64,000 nucleotides of DNA from Flavobacterium sandaracinum (GCF_004349135.1 NZ_SMFN01000016.1:1-64000); one strand, 5' to 3'. Shown: positions 45,913 to 55,493, counted from the stretch's first letter. Program-made: numbers and translations. The notes: generated by a model not told the origin, from the letters alone.

Positions 45913-46814
45913 TGCTTTCTATTCTGGTTCCAATATACAATTACAATGTGTACCCTCTTGTTGTAGCGCTGCACAAACAGTGTACGGATTGCGGAATAGC
46001 ATTTGAAATTCTATGCCAAGATGACGCGTCTAACTCCAATTTAAACTCCTTTAATGAAGAGGTAAACACACTTTCCAATTGTAGTTTTATCTCCTTAAAA
46101 AAAAATCTGGCACACCGCGAAAACAGAAATTCACTTGCCGCACAAGCACAATTTGATTATTTGCTTTTCATAGACGGAGATTCCATAATTATTGATGACC
46201 ACTACATAAAAAAATACATCGACAATCTTCTAGATTTTGATGTTGTTTATGGTGGAAGGTTGCATCCTGAAAAATGTCCTTCAAACAATCAAAAACTACG
46301 CTGGAAATACGGGAAATTCGTTGAAGATAAAGCTTCCGAAAACCGAAAGAAAAAACCATATCTATCGCTACTTTTTAACAATACCGTTATTAAAAAAGCA
46401 TGTTTCAACAAAGTAAAATTTGACACCAACAGAAAGAAATACGGTCATGATGACACCCAACTTTCGTATGCGTTGAGTCTATTACAATGTAAAGTAAATC
46501 ACATTGAAAATCCTGTTGAACACGGAGATATTGACACTAATTTAGTTTATTTAAACAAAACCAAAGAGTCTTTAGAAAATCTGATTGCGCTTTATGAAGA
46601 AGAAAAAATTGATGTTGCGTTTGTAAAGTTGATTCAATTGTATCATTTTTTAAAAAGTACAAAAATTACTTTTATCATTTCCAAAATACATTCCGTTTTT
46701 CAGCATTTATTAATGAAGAATTTGACAGGAAATCATCCTAATTTATTTCTTTTTAATTGGTATCGAGTTGGATATTTATGCGCTATCGATGATAAAAAAA
46801 TTAATTCTTTTTGA
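45912..46814 (+). CDS. Family 2 glycosyltransferase
   Basis: A 300-residue GT2-type enzyme that begins at the A of the ftsE stop (TAATG). The GT-A fold is shown by LSILVPIYNYNVYPLVVAL, the nucleotide-binding DDASNSNLN segment and the metal-binding DGD in LLFIDGDSIIIDD. A later KYGHDDTQLSYAL segment supplies the acidic acceptor region. No membrane span is predicted. The end converges with and overlaps the GT4 gene on the other strand by 14 bases. It likely adds a sugar to surface glycan, in keeping with the locus that follows. Confidence 0.85.
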   Translation: MLSILVPIYNYNVYPLVVALHKQCTDCGIAFEILCQDDASNSNLNSFNEEVNTLSNCSFISLKKNLAHRENRNSLAAQAQFDYLLFIDGDSIIIDDHYIKKYIDNLLDFDVVYGGRLHPEKCPSNNQKLRWKYGKFVEDKASENRKKKPYLSLLFNNTVIKKACFNKVKFDTNRKKYGHDDTQLSYALSLLQCKVNHIENPVEHGDIDTNLVYLNKTKESLENLIALYEEEKIDVAFVKLIQLYHFLKSTKITFIISKIHSVFQHLLMKNLTGNHPNLFLFNWYRVGYLCAIDDKKINSF

Positions 46815-47901
46815 TTCCGGTGAACAATTGATTCCAAGTTTCCATAATAGCATCGATATGGTATTTTTTGCTGGATACTTTTGCCTTTGTACCCATTTCG
46901 TTTCTTACTGTATTATTTTCGATTAAAGTCTCAACTGCTTTTACATAATCTGATTCGTTTCCATTTTTAATCAAAAAACCGTCCTCTCCTTGAGAAATTA
47001 TTCCTCTCGGCCCGCAAGGACAATCATAAGCAACACAAGGCAATCCTGAAGCCATCGCCTCGATTAAAACCATTCCAAAACCTTCAAATCTGGAGGTCAT
47101 CAGATAAAAAGAAGCTTCTAAATATTTTTGCTCAATATCTTGAACTGGTTCGTGAAAAACAATATTATTTCCAATATTTAGGTTTTCAGCCACTACTTTT
47201 AAATCTACATTTCCAGAAGATTTTCCGTAAACTTCTAATATCCAATCAGGATGTTTCGCAACTACTTTTTTCCAGATTTGCAACAGCCTGTCAAATCCTT
47301 TTTCATACGTATGTCGACCAACAGCAATGCCTTTTTTATTTTCTAAAGCGCTAACTTTATTGGAAGCAAACCATAAGGGATTCGGAATAACAATAGTATT
47401 TTTGATATTCCATTCTGCAATACTACCGCTTGTTTCCACTACAAATCGATCGTATTGCTGTATTCCGATTTTTTTAAAAACAAGCGTAGCTTTTGCAACC
47501 GCTTTAGTAAAAATACTTTTATCCAATTTTCTTTCTTCAATAAACTTAGAACTGTGCATTTCTAGCACCAAAGGAATTTTAATTTTTAAAATAAAAGGAA
47601 TTAAGTACGCTTTTAAACCATTATCACAAACAATAATAACATCGGGCTGAATGGTTTTAATTTTAGTTTTTAACCCTATGGAAAATGAATTAAAAAACTG
47701 AAGCAAGTTCCCTTTCAATACCATATCGTGAAAAAAAATATTGGAATTAAAAGAATAAAACAACGGAGAAAAACCCTCATTTTGAGTTAGAATATGCACT
47801 TCATATCCTAATTTTTCAATTAGATAATTTGCTTTAATAGAAAGGACTCTTGCAACACCTCCCTCGTTATTGATGTTGGGAACAACGTATAAAAGCTTCA
47901 T
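46801..47901 (-). CDS. Family 4 glycosyltransferase
   Basis: A 366-residue GT-B enzyme. The N-terminal half begins with VVPNINNEGGVARVL, typical of a nucleotide-sugar glycosyltransferase that recognises its acceptor there. The C-terminal half has GRHTYEKGFDRLLQIWKKV, FHEPVQDIEQKYLEASFYLM and the EX7E donor motif in SRFEGFGMVLIEAMASGLP. Lys and Arg residues for nucleotide phosphates are conserved. Its start overlaps the fdtA-like stop by four bases (ATGA), so it belongs to the same operon as that gene and the next GT4. Confidence 0.9.
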   Translation of the reverse strand: MKLLYVVPNINNEGGVARVLSIKANYLIEKLGYEVHILTQNEGFSPLFYSFNSNIFFHDMVLKGNLLQFFNSFSIGLKTKIKTIQPDVIIVCDNGLKAYLIPFILKIKIPLVLEMHSSKFIEERKLDKSIFTKAVAKATLVFKKIGIQQYDRFVVETSGSIAEWNIKNTIVIPNPLWFASNKVSALENKKGIAVGRHTYEKGFDRLLQIWKKVVAKHPDWILEVYGKSSGNVDLKVVAENLNIGNNIVFHEPVQDIEQKYLEASFYLMTSRFEGFGMVLIEAMASGLPCVAYDCPCGPRGIISQGEDGFLIKNGNESDYVKAVETLIENNTVRNEMGTKAKVSSKKYHIDAIMETWNQLFTGIKKN

Positions 47902-48302
47902 TTTTTTGATCCCAAAAATTGATTAAAATCCCGAATATAATCTTGTTCATCATAAACATCAGAAGCCAAAACCAAGCAAACCGCTCCCGAAGAAAAATTT
48001 TCTAATTCTCTCCAAATTCCTGTTGGGATGTACAACCCAATATTAGGTTTGTTCAATAGAAATGATTTCTTTTCTATTCCGTCATTTAGAACAACTTCAA
48101 AACTTCCGCTCAAAGCGATGAGCACTTCGCATTGATTGATGTGCGAATGACTCCCTCTGAAGGAATTGCTGGGCACATCAAAAAGATAATACACACGCTT
48201 AAATTCAAATGGCACAATATCCTCTTGAATAAATGCCAAATTTCCACGCCTATCCTCCACAACAGGAATTTGTAAAAGTTGTATGTCTTTTAATGTTGTC
48301 AT
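47898..48302 (-). CDS. fdtA: FdtA-like dTDP-4-oxo-6-deoxyglucose 3,4-isomerase (WxcM family)
   Basis: A 134-residue cupin of the FdtA/QdtA/WxcM family. Motifs are LLQIPVVEDRRGNLAFIQE, FEFKRVYYLFDVPS, RGSHSHINQCEVLIALSG and the arginine-rich IPTGIWRELENF. It moves the ketone of dTDP-4-oxo-6-deoxyhexose from C4 to C3, so that an aminotransferase can add an amino group at C3. The matching aminotransferase is encoded 4.3 kb away at 52.6 kb. The histidines of the RG.H.H motif are present. FdtA versus QdtA cannot be told apart from sequence alone. Confidence 0.8.
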   Translation of the reverse strand: MTTLKDIQLLQIPVVEDRRGNLAFIQEDIVPFEFKRVYYLFDVPSNSFRGSHSHINQCEVLIALSGSFEVVLNDGIEKKSFLLNKPNIGLYIPTGIWRELENFSSGAVCLVLASDVYDEQDYIRDFNQFLGSKK

Positions 48303-48306
48303 AATT

Positions 48307-49413
48307 CTATTTTAAGCTTATTTTCATTAAATCCAACCATTGTTTTCCGATAGTTGAAACCGAGAAAGATTGTATACTTTGCAATGCATTTTGCTTGCAA
48401 TATCGATATAAATTTTCGTCTTCCACCAATAAATTCATTGCTTCAGCAAGTTTTTCTATATCTTGGTTGGCAACCAACAATCCATTTTCCTTATGCTGTA
48501 TCATTTCTCGTGGTCCTGATGCACAATCAAAAGCTATGACTGGCGTTTCACAAGCCAAAGATTCTAAAATAACATTAGGCAAACCTTCATTCAAACTACT
48601 TAAAACAAAAAATCGTGCCTTTTTTAAATATTTAAAAGGATTGTCTTGATAGCCCAAAAAATGTACTTTATCAACTACATTTCTTTTTTTAGCCACATTT
48701 ACAAGCATTTGCTTTTGTTGACCATCACCTAGTAAAACCAAATGAATAGTATTGCTTGACAAAACAGATTTAGCATACGCTTCAATGAGTTTATCAAATT
48801 GTTTGATGTTCGTTTCCATTTGGCCCACGCCAATAATATAATCAAATTCAAGCTCATTTTCCGCTTTACTCTTTACGGTAATTTCATCAATATCAATTGG
48901 ATTATATATTCGGATAACATTTTTAAGCTGGTGTTTCTGCTCTATTAATGCTTTGGATTCATCCGAAATACTGACTATTTTATAACAATTGCCATACATA
49001 AAACGGCTAAGAAAAGAACCGTTTGGCAGGTAATGATCTATTAAAAAACTATGAACCGTAAAAATTGTTTTCGTTTTATAAAGCCATTTTGCGATGAGCA
49101 CTTCTTGAAGGGGTTTTATTCTAAATCGGAAATCGATGATGAAATCAAATTGATTTTCGTCCAGGTATTTTTTAAGAAAAGTGAACCGTTTCCATTTATT
49201 AAAAAGGCCGTTGGATGCATTTTTCAGTTTCCCTAAATTGACTAGTTTCCCTGAATAGGCATACGAAACGGAATCGAGAACGATGATGTTATGAATCTCT
49301 AATCCTTGTTTTGCAAAAAATTGAGACAAGACCGCCATCACCTTTTCGGCTCCGCCAGTACTTAATCGATAACCAATTAAAGCAATTTTAATTTTTTTGT
49401 TGGGCAATATCAT
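48307..49413 (-). CDS. Family 4 glycosyltransferase
   Basis: A 368-residue GT-B glycosyltransferase. The N-terminal domain starts IKIALIGYRLSTGGAEKVMA with the glycine-rich acceptor loop. The C-terminal donor half includes IGVGQMETNIKQFDKLIEAY, LLGDGQQKQMLVNVAKKR, FLGYQDNPFKYLKKARFFVL and the EX7E motif SSLNEGLPNVILESLACETP. It is the first gene of an operon with the fdtA-like gene (four-base gap) and the other GT4. The divergent GT2 gene starts 46 bases away, sharing the promoter region. Confidence 0.9.
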   Translation of the reverse strand: MILPNKKIKIALIGYRLSTGGAEKVMAVLSQFFAKQGLEIHNIIVLDSVSYAYSGKLVNLGKLKNASNGLFNKWKRFTFLKKYLDENQFDFIIDFRFRIKPLQEVLIAKWLYKTKTIFTVHSFLIDHYLPNGSFLSRFMYGNCYKIVSISDESKALIEQKHQLKNVIRIYNPIDIDEITVKSKAENELEFDYIIGVGQMETNIKQFDKLIEAYAKSVLSSNTIHLVLLGDGQQKQMLVNVAKKRNVVDKVHFLGYQDNPFKYLKKARFFVLSSLNEGLPNVILESLACETPVIAFDCASGPREMIQHKENGLLVANQDIEKLAEAMNLLVEDENLYRYCKQNALQSIQSFSVSTIGKQWLDLMKISLK

Positions 49414-49459
49414 TATCGATTTCTTATTTTCGTATCAAATATAACTCTTTTAAAAAAAT

Positions 49460-50359
49460 ATGCAAGACAATCCATTGGTTACCATTATTTGCTTGTGTTA
49501 CAATCAGCAGGACTATATCTTGGAGAGTTTATTTTCAGTAATTAATCAAGATTATCCTTGCATAGAACTAATTGTTGTTGATGATTGTAGTACAGATAAT
49601 TCAAAAGCTGTAATTGAAAAATGGCGACTTGATTTCCCGAAAATCCAATTTATTGCAAACGAAACTAATTTAGGGAGTACCAAATCGTTCAATAAAGCCT
49701 TGAAAAAAGCCAAAGGTGAATATATCATTGACTTGGCGGCTGATGATGTTTTAATGTCGCATTGTGTTAACTCACAAATAAATGCGTTCAAAAATACAGC
49801 TTATAAAAATCTTGGCATTGTCTATGGAAATGCTGAATTAATCACTGAAAAAGGAGTTTTTGATTCTTATTATTTTCCTGTGGACCGATATAAAAAAGTA
49901 ATAACTCCACGTATTACGGGTAACATTTATGAATCCGTTCTTACTGGCGGAGATTGTATGTGTTCCGTTTCATCGATGGTCAAAAAATCAGTATTTGATT
50001 CTTTAAATGGATATGACGAGTCGCTGGCTTATGAAGATTTAGATTTTTGGATTCGCGCGTCCCGAAGGTATGACTTCGATTTTATTGATGCCATTTTAAT
50101 CCAAAAAAGGACAGTCAAGAATTCATTAGGAACCCATTTTTTTAAGAAAAATGATGCTCGAGGTCGAAAAATAAACCACTCTACTTATTTAATTCTGAAA
50201 AAGGCAATTGCACTAAATAAAACAAAAAAAGAGAATAAAGCCGTTCTAAAACGCATCCATTTTGAATTGATTTTAGCCTATAAAACAGCAAACTACATGT
50301 TACTATTAAAATACATTTCTCTCGAAATAAAGCTAAGATTGCAAGTGCTTTTTCCCTAA
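49460..50359 (+). CDS. Family 2 glycosyltransferase
   Basis: A 299-residue GT2 enzyme. The GT-A motifs are VTIICLCYNQQDYILESLFS, the DDCSTDNSK metal and nucleotide segment, and IDLAADDVLMSH in place of the usual DxD. The region GYDESLAYEDLDFWIRASRR is the acceptor-side ED motif. There are no transmembrane spans. It is encoded on the opposite strand from its neighbours, a mixed-strand arrangement often seen in glycan loci assembled by recombination. The next gene converges one base away. Confidence 0.9.
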   Translation: MQDNPLVTIICLCYNQQDYILESLFSVINQDYPCIELIVVDDCSTDNSKAVIEKWRLDFPKIQFIANETNLGSTKSFNKALKKAKGEYIIDLAADDVLMSHCVNSQINAFKNTAYKNLGIVYGNAELITEKGVFDSYYFPVDRYKKVITPRITGNIYESVLTGGDCMCSVSSMVKKSVFDSLNGYDESLAYEDLDFWIRASRRYDFDFIDAILIQKRTVKNSLGTHFFKKNDARGRKINHSTYLILKKAIALNKTKKENKAVLKRIHFELILAYKTANYMLLLKYISLEIKLRLQVLFP

Positions 50360-50360
50360 T

Positions 50361-51116
50361 CTAGACCCTCAAATAAGCATCCAATGCCGCTTTTTCACCC
50401 TCCCAATCTCTGGAAATAGAATCTTTTATGAATTTTGCAGGAATGCCTCCAATTAAAATATTGGATCCAAAAGAAAAATAATCGGAGTTGCACAAACTAT
50501 TTGAAGCTATCGTACAAAAATCAGGCGTTTTAGTTCCTTGGAGTACCGTCACTCTACTGGATGTGTAATTGTAATTCCCAATTGAAATAGGTGCCGTCAT
50601 TTTAAATTTTTCGCCACTTTGAGTATCCATCATCTGATGGAAATTGGTATCCATAATTTGAGCTTCCGAACCAAAACGGGCGTAATTTCCGAATACAATT
50701 CGTTCGATACAGATCAACTTTGCATTTGAAGCTAAGGATGACATGTGACCGAATTCGCAGTAGCCCTCTTCACCGATATACATAAAATAATCTTTACCAA
50801 ATTGCACATGTCCTTTAAAAACGAGCGTTCCCAGAATGTTAATTTCGGCAATACCTTTGTGCAGTGTGTTCATTTCATACGGTTGCCCAAAACCAATCAT
50901 TCCCCTTTTAATAGGTTCAATGATTTGGATTTTTCCAGTTATTGCAGTGAATTTTACTTTTCCATAAAAAAACACAGGCAAATGTTTAGCAATACTTAAA
51001 GGAAATTTTTTGAAATTAAAATACAACGTTTTTGTCCAATTTACGGAGTAATAAAATTGTAGCTTTTGATAAATTGACCTTGCTTTTCTATAATTATGTT
51101 GTACAATTTTAATCAT
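50361..51116 (-). CDS. Left-handed beta-helix acyltransferase-like protein
   Basis: A 251-residue protein whose C-terminal two-thirds contains loosely spaced hexapeptide-like turns (IEPIKRGMIGFG, INILGTLVFKGHVQF, GNYARFGSEAQIMDTNFHQM, IGNYNYTSSRVTVLQGTKTP). It ends with SFGSNILIGGIPAKFIKDSI, the NxxxGxPAK motif of LbH acyltransferases. Histidine in DTNFHQM could be catalytic. It probably acylates a sugar of the surface glycan and would fit the FdtC step (acetylation of the 3-amino sugar). It overlaps the flippase gene by eight bases. Confidence 0.75.
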   Translation of the reverse strand: MIKIVQHNYRKARSIYQKLQFYYSVNWTKTLYFNFKKFPLSIAKHLPVFFYGKVKFTAITGKIQIIEPIKRGMIGFGQPYEMNTLHKGIAEINILGTLVFKGHVQFGKDYFMYIGEEGYCEFGHMSSLASNAKLICIERIVFGNYARFGSEAQIMDTNFHQMMDTQSGEKFKMTAPISIGNYNYTSSRVTVLQGTKTPDFCTIASNSLCNSDYFSFGSNILIGGIPAKFIKDSISRDWEGEKAALDAYLRV

Positions 51117-52596
51117 TTTTTTTCTTGATTAAAGCATTGAAAAATTCTTTAAGTGCCATCTTTTTATTCATCTGAAATAAAACAAAAACAATAGAGAGCA
51201 CGGCCATTATTGCCATTGCACTGTATTTTAAAATTGGAATTGGAATGTATCGAAACAAAAAAGTGGCCAAACACATCAAGATACAAATTAAATATATTTG
51301 GTAAAAATCACTATCGAAATAAAAACCATATCTTTTTCTAGTAATTATTTTTAAACCAAAAAAATGAATCACATAATACACTAAAAAACTAAAACCCAGT
51401 CCTTCCAATCCATAAAAATAATAGCCTAAAACATTTAATAGTAAGGATACTGCATTGAAACCTATTGCTGTTTTTAGAAACATTTTTGAATCTCCTTTGG
51501 CAATCAAAATGTATCCCATAGACCACGAGACTGCCCGGAATAGCATTGCCAAAATTCCAAAACAAACCATCGGTATGATAGTAGTAAATACAGGTGTAAA
51601 TACCACTTTAACGATAAGCGGAATCAACGTTAAAAACAAAATTATTATCGGAGTTATAATCAATATCGAAAGAAACGATTGTTGCGAAACACTCGTTCTA
51701 ACTAACTCATTTTGATTACTAATGGAAGCTAATCTCGGAAAATAATCAGTACTCATCACCGTGAAAATAATCCCAACATACGAATTCAATAACGTAAAAC
51801 CGGCATTATAAAATCCTACTTGTTCTAAACCACCTTGTTTTCCAACATAAATTTGGATTAAATACGTAGTCAATAAAGTCAATAAACCGCTTATCGTAAG
51901 CATAAATCCTAGCTTGACGATACGCTTTCCCTCTATCATTAATTGCGGTTTTGTTACGTTCCTTTTTTCGATTACTACTTTTTTCGAATAGTAAAAAGAA
52001 AAGAATAAAGCCGATAACGAAATCCCAATTATTGTGGGTACAATTGCATCAATTCCATAAAAATAATACAACGGAACGGAGAGTAGCAAACCGAAAATAT
52101 TTCCATATAAATTCGCTTTAGCCAAAAATCTCATTTTTCGTAATCCTTGCAAAATAGCTAATTCTGCCACTGTCAATTGTCTAAAAAGTAACACAAGGGA
52201 AAGTAACATAAACGAATGCATTTGGTCTGTATTTCCAAAAGTAATAAGGCTCAACCAATTTGAAAAAAGCAACGTCAGTACCGATCCAATGATTCCAGTT
52301 ACTAATGCCACTTTTTTAACCACTGAAACCGTAACCGAAACTGTATTCAAATCTTCATTCTTGTAATCTGCTGAAATATGCTTAACCGCACTTGTTTCAA
52401 TTCCTAAACCAGAAAATCCACCAATGATACCAATGGCTGAGTTTAATAAAGCAATTATACCCATTCCTGCTGGACCAACAAAAACAGCTATTAATTTGGT
52501 TCGGATTATGGCAATGAAAATCGTGAACAATTGAACACCACCAAAAAGCGAAGTCGTTTTTAAAATTTGATGATATGACGTTTTAGTATCAGCCAT
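51109..52596 (-). CDS. O-antigen/polysaccharide flippase (Wzx family)
   Basis: A 495-residue polytopic protein with about 14 hydrophobic segments, of the MOP/MviN-Wzx superfamily. The N-terminus (TTSLFGGVQLFTIFIAIIRT) and TSLF..VQ pattern match O-antigen translocases of the WzxE type. It would flip lipid-linked oligosaccharide across the inner membrane. It starts three bases after the aminotransferase stop and overlaps the acyltransferase gene, so it sits in the middle of a tight operon of four genes. The lipid carrier and repeat unit are not known. Confidence 0.9.
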   Translation of the reverse strand: MADTKTSYHQILKTTSLFGGVQLFTIFIAIIRTKLIAVFVGPAGMGIIALLNSAIGIIGGFSGLGIETSAVKHISADYKNEDLNTVSVTVSVVKKVALVTGIIGSVLTLLFSNWLSLITFGNTDQMHSFMLLSLVLLFRQLTVAELAILQGLRKMRFLAKANLYGNIFGLLLSVPLYYFYGIDAIVPTIIGISLSALFFSFYYSKKVVIEKRNVTKPQLMIEGKRIVKLGFMLTISGLLTLLTTYLIQIYVGKQGGLEQVGFYNAGFTLLNSYVGIIFTVMSTDYFPRLASISNQNELVRTSVSQQSFLSILIITPIIILFLTLIPLIVKVVFTPVFTTIIPMVCFGILAMLFRAVSWSMGYILIAKGDSKMFLKTAIGFNAVSLLLNVLGYYFYGLEGLGFSFLVYYVIHFFGLKIITRKRYGFYFDSDFYQIYLICILMCLATFLFRYIPIPILKYSAMAIMAVLSIVFVLFQMNKKMALKEFFNALIKKKND

Positions 52597-52599
52597 TCA

Positions 52600-53754
52600 T
52601 TAATATCGATTTAGAACAGCAATAATAAAATTCACCTCCTCGACAGTCAAAACTGGACTCATAGGCAAACTCAATACTTCATCATGAATTTTTTCAGTGA
52701 TTGGAAAAGTGAGATTATTCCATCCCGAAGCTTCAGTAGAAAATGCTTTTTGCTTATGAGGCGGAACTGGATAATGAATTGATGTCTGAATCCCATTTTG
52801 ATGTAAATAATCCTGTAGATCGATTCTGTTTTGTGTTCTAATAACAAACAAATGAAAAACGTGATTAGATTGCTTCGTTCCTCGCAATGACACTGTTGGA
52901 AGAATTATTTTATCGTTTTTAATTTCAGACAAATACCGTTTGGCAATTGTTTTGCGCTGTTCATTATTGGCATCTAAAAAAGGCAATTTCACATTTAAAA
53001 AAGCCGCTTGAATTTCGTCTAATCGTGAATTTACACCAATATAATCATTGTAATATTTGGTTTCCGAACCATAATTCCGAAGCGATTGAATCACTTGAGT
53101 TAGCTCCAAATCATTTGTGGTAACTGCGCCACCGTCACCTAAACAACCTAAATTCTTACTGGGGTAAAAACTATAAGCAGCAGCACCGTCCGAACCAAAA
53201 GTAGTCGCCTTCTCTTTCACTTTTGTTCCCCCTTCGGGGATTATGGGGCTTGTTGCACCGTGTGCCTGAGCCGCATCTTCAATTACAAGTAAAGCATTTG
53301 CAACAGCAATTCGATGTACAACATCCATTTCTGCCAATTGTCCGTACAAGTGAACGACGAGAATCGCTTTGGTTTTTGAGGTGATTTTTTCTGCAATTAA
53401 ATCAGGATTGATATTGTAAGTTTCTAGTTTTGGCTCGACCAAAACAGGAACTAAATCAGCTTGTAAAATTGCGAGAATACTAGCAATATAGGTATTTGCA
53501 GGAACAATGACTTCATCGCCTTTTTGCAGTTTTCCAAGTTGAATATAGCCTTTGAAGATCAAAACTAAAGCATCAAAACCATTTCCAGTTCCAATGCAGT
53601 ATTGTGTTCCGCAATACTTCGCAAAGTTCGTTTCGAATTCCTTTACTTCATTCCCTAAAACATACCAACTATTGGCTAAAACCACTTTCAATTTTTCTTG
53701 AAAAGCAATTTCATACGGTTCGTTTATTTTCTTTAAATCAAGAAATGGTATCAT
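52600..53754 (-). CDS. fdtB: DegT/DnrJ-type sugar aminotransferase (FdtB-like) with two repeat-derived insertions
   Basis: A 384-residue PLP enzyme. The signature is EDAAQAHGA near residue 160 and the Schiff-base lysine K200 in [19 protein letters not shown]. With the FdtA-like isomerase it should aminate C3 of dTDP-3-oxo-6-deoxyhexose. Two stretches do not belong to the family. Around residues 168-182 ([14 protein letters not shown]) the DNA has a CCCCGAAGGGGG palindrome. At 289-296 the peptide SLRGTKQS is encoded by a REP-type sequence also found at 331-353. Both keep the frame. The second lies in a surface loop before [10 protein letters not shown], so the enzyme may still work. Confidence 0.85.
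   Translation of the reverse strand: MIPFLDLKKINEPYEIAFQEKLKVVLANSWYVLGNEVKEFETNFAKYCGTQYCIGTGNGFDALVLIFKGYIQLGKLQKGDEVIVPANTYIASILAILQADLVPVLVEPKLETYNINPDLIAEKITSKTKAILVVHLYGQLAEMDVVHRIAVANALLVIEDAAQAHGATSPIIPEGGTKVKEKATTFGSDGAAAYSFYPSKNLGCLGDGGAVTTNDLELTQVIQSLRNYGSETKYYNDYIGVNSRLDEIQAAFLNVKLPFLDANNEQRKTIAKRYLSEIKNDKIILPTVSLRGTKQSNHVFHLFVIRTQNRIDLQDYLHQNGIQTSIHYPVPPHKQKAFSTEASGWNNLTFPITEKIHDEVLSLPMSPVLTVEEVNFIIAVLNRY
52870..52890 (-). repeat. REP-type sequence inside the FdtB-like gene
   Basis: The plus strand carries GCTTCGTTCCTCGCAATGAC, identical over 20 bases to 332-351 near the left end. In the gene's frame it encodes SLRGTKQS. Confidence 0.85.
53217..53252 (-). repeat. GC-rich palindromic insert inside the FdtB-like gene
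   Basis: CCCCCTTCGGGG at 53228-53239 is a palindromic core within an otherwise AT-rich gene. It encodes the off-family peptide [12 protein letters not shown] recall similar CCCC-GAAG-GGGG sequences as frequent in flavobacterial intergenic repeats. Confidence 0.55.
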
Positions 53755-54701
53755 ATTAGCTTCATTTTATAAAAATCCTGACTGTAAACGGAACAGCCTA
53801 ATTCTTCTTTTTGTTTCAAAAGTCCAACATGATATCCTTTGTCATTATCGTCGTTCACAATTCCCATATCAAAAAATAGTTTGCCTTCGCTCTTGTATTT
53901 TTGTATCAAATTAATGAATAAAAAATCTAACGCACGCAACGCCTCCCCTTTTTTAGTAGTGGCTCCATATTGTGATTTCACCACTGTTTCCGTCTCAAAA
54001 AGTGTTATCCCGGCAATGATAGTACCATCATAATAAGCTGAAAACTGTCTGATATTATTTGGAAACTTTTCTTTAAGTGCTGTAATTTCTTGTAGCGTAT
54101 GTACGGGCTTAGCATTGTGTTTTTCTAATAGTCTTGGCTCTAGGACCAATTCCCAAAATGACTCCAATTCTTGTTCTTCTACGAGTTCTACATCGAGTTC
54201 TTCTACTTTCCTAAAATGCTTTAATTTACTTTTTGAAATGGTTAATGGCATCGCTAAATTAATACCCAAATTCATTTCTTTTTTATCTAAAAACGCTCCT
54301 TTTTTAAACATAAAAAATTCCATTTCAGCGTTGCCTTTTGACACATAGAATAAAGGAATCGGATTGTAATAAAAGGACTGTATCTCCTTGCCTTTGTAAA
54401 AAGACAGAACAGCATCCAAAATCGTTGCTACTTTTTCTCCATTTAATTTAGCCGAGTAAACTAATCCGCCATACGTTAAACCTTGATGCGAAAAAACGAC
54501 AACTCCAACTCTATTGGCAGGTAAAACAGCCACTAGCGTGTCATCCTCAAAAATCATCAACGAGAAATCCTCGAACCGATCGTTGTGGTATTCCATAAAA
54601 TCTCGGTGAAATAAAAAAGTAGCATTTTTGGCTTGACCAATAAAGGCATTCCAATTTATATAATCGTTTTTTTGGTATTGTTTGACAGCGTAGTTTATCA
54701 C
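53751..54701 (-). CDS. FemAB-like GNAT-family N-acetyltransferase
   Basis: A 316-residue protein with two GNAT-like halves as in FemAB/Acetyltransf_6 proteins. Regions include [50 protein letters not shown] and [20 protein letters not shown], then [17 protein letters not shown]. It should transfer an acyl or aminoacyl group to an amino sugar or lipid-linked intermediate. It overlaps the aminotransferase gene by four bases and heads the four-gene operon, so it is a second candidate for acylating the 3-amino sugar. Confidence 0.8.
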   Translation of the reverse strand: MINYAVKQYQKNDYINWNAFIGQAKNATFLFHRDFMEYHNDRFEDFSLMIFEDDTLVAVLPANRVGVVVFSHQGLTYGGLVYSAKLNGEKVATILDAVLSFYKGKEIQSFYYNPIPLFYVSKGNAEMEFFMFKKGAFLDKKEMNLGINLAMPLTISKSKLKHFRKVEELDVELVEEQELESFWELVLEPRLLEKHNAKPVHTLQEITALKEKFPNNIRQFSAYYDGTIIAGITLFETETVVKSQYGATTKKGEALRALDFLFINLIQKYKSEGKLFFDMGIVNDDNDKGYHVGLLKQKEELGCSVYSQDFYKMKLI

Positions 54702-54736
54702 TATATAATTTTAGACTTCGTGAAAGTAAGCAATTT

Positions 54737-55396
54737 TTATTTATGTTCTAAAGTAGGTAAATACCATTTAAATTTTACAGCCATCAAACGAACGGAGATA
54801 ATAACCAGCGAGGTTGTCAAATATAAAACATCATTTTCCAAATTAAATTCTCGAAGGACAAAGAAAACAATTCCACCCAAAATGCAAATCGTTGCATAAA
54901 TTTCTCTCCTAAAAATAACGGGGATTTCAGTACACAAAATATCTCGAATAACGCCTCCAAAACAAGCGGTCATAGTTCCTAAAGCCACACAAATAACTGG
55001 ATGAAGACCTATATTTATTCCTTTTTCAAGACCTATTAACGTAAAAACACCTAAGCCAATAGTATCAAATAAAAACAAGGAAGTTCGTAATCTATCGAAT
55101 TTTTTTCGAAAAAGGATTGCTAATACAAAGCCTATAATGATTACATAAACGTATTTTAAATCCAACATCCATCCTACCGGAGTTCGACCAATTAGGATGT
55201 CTCGCAAGGTTCCGCCGCCAACCGCAGTCACAAATGCAATAATAAAAACTCCAAAAGGATCGAGTTTTTTACTCATTGCCGTTAATGCGCCTGACATGGC
55301 AAAAGCCATCGTTCCGATGATGTCTAATAAATGAAACATTTCAATTGGGATTTTGGCAAAAATAGAGAAAATACCCGTGAATACAGCTTGAAACAC
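54737..55396 (-). CDS. TRIC/UPF0126-family cation channel protein (YicG-like)
   Basis: A 219-residue inner membrane protein with about seven spans built from two homologous halves. Each half carries the glycine-rich kink motif, AVGGGTLRDILIGRTPVGW in the first and ACFGGVIRDILCTEIPVIF in the second. Relatives are trimeric potassium-permeable channels of the TRIC type. The length is normal. It is encoded 35 bases upstream of the glycan operon on the same strand, but its function is unrelated to glycans. Confidence 0.93.
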   Translation of the reverse strand: MFQAVFTGIFSIFAKIPIEMFHLLDIIGTMAFAMSGALTAMSKKLDPFGVFIIAFVTAVGGGTLRDILIGRTPVGWMLDLKYVYVIIIGFVLAILFRKKFDRLRTSLFLFDTIGLGVFTLIGLEKGINIGLHPVICVALGTMTACFGGVIRDILCTEIPVIFRREIYATICILGGIVFFVLREFNLENDVLYLTTSLVIISVRLMAVKFKWYLPTLEHK

Positions 55397-55466
55397 CTAC
55401 AATAAATGAAACTAATGCTTTCAAATAAATATTCAAATCGGATTAGAAAACTGAATTTTCTCTGTG

Positions 55467-55474
55467 TATCTTTG
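55467..55474 (+). promoter_or_regulatory. Candidate -7 box for the TrmH-family gene
   Basis: TATCTTTG, an exact TAnnTTTG match, 19 bases before the first in-frame TTG start codon. Confidence 0.5.
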
Positions 55475-55493
55475 TTTCCTATAAATTAAATAG

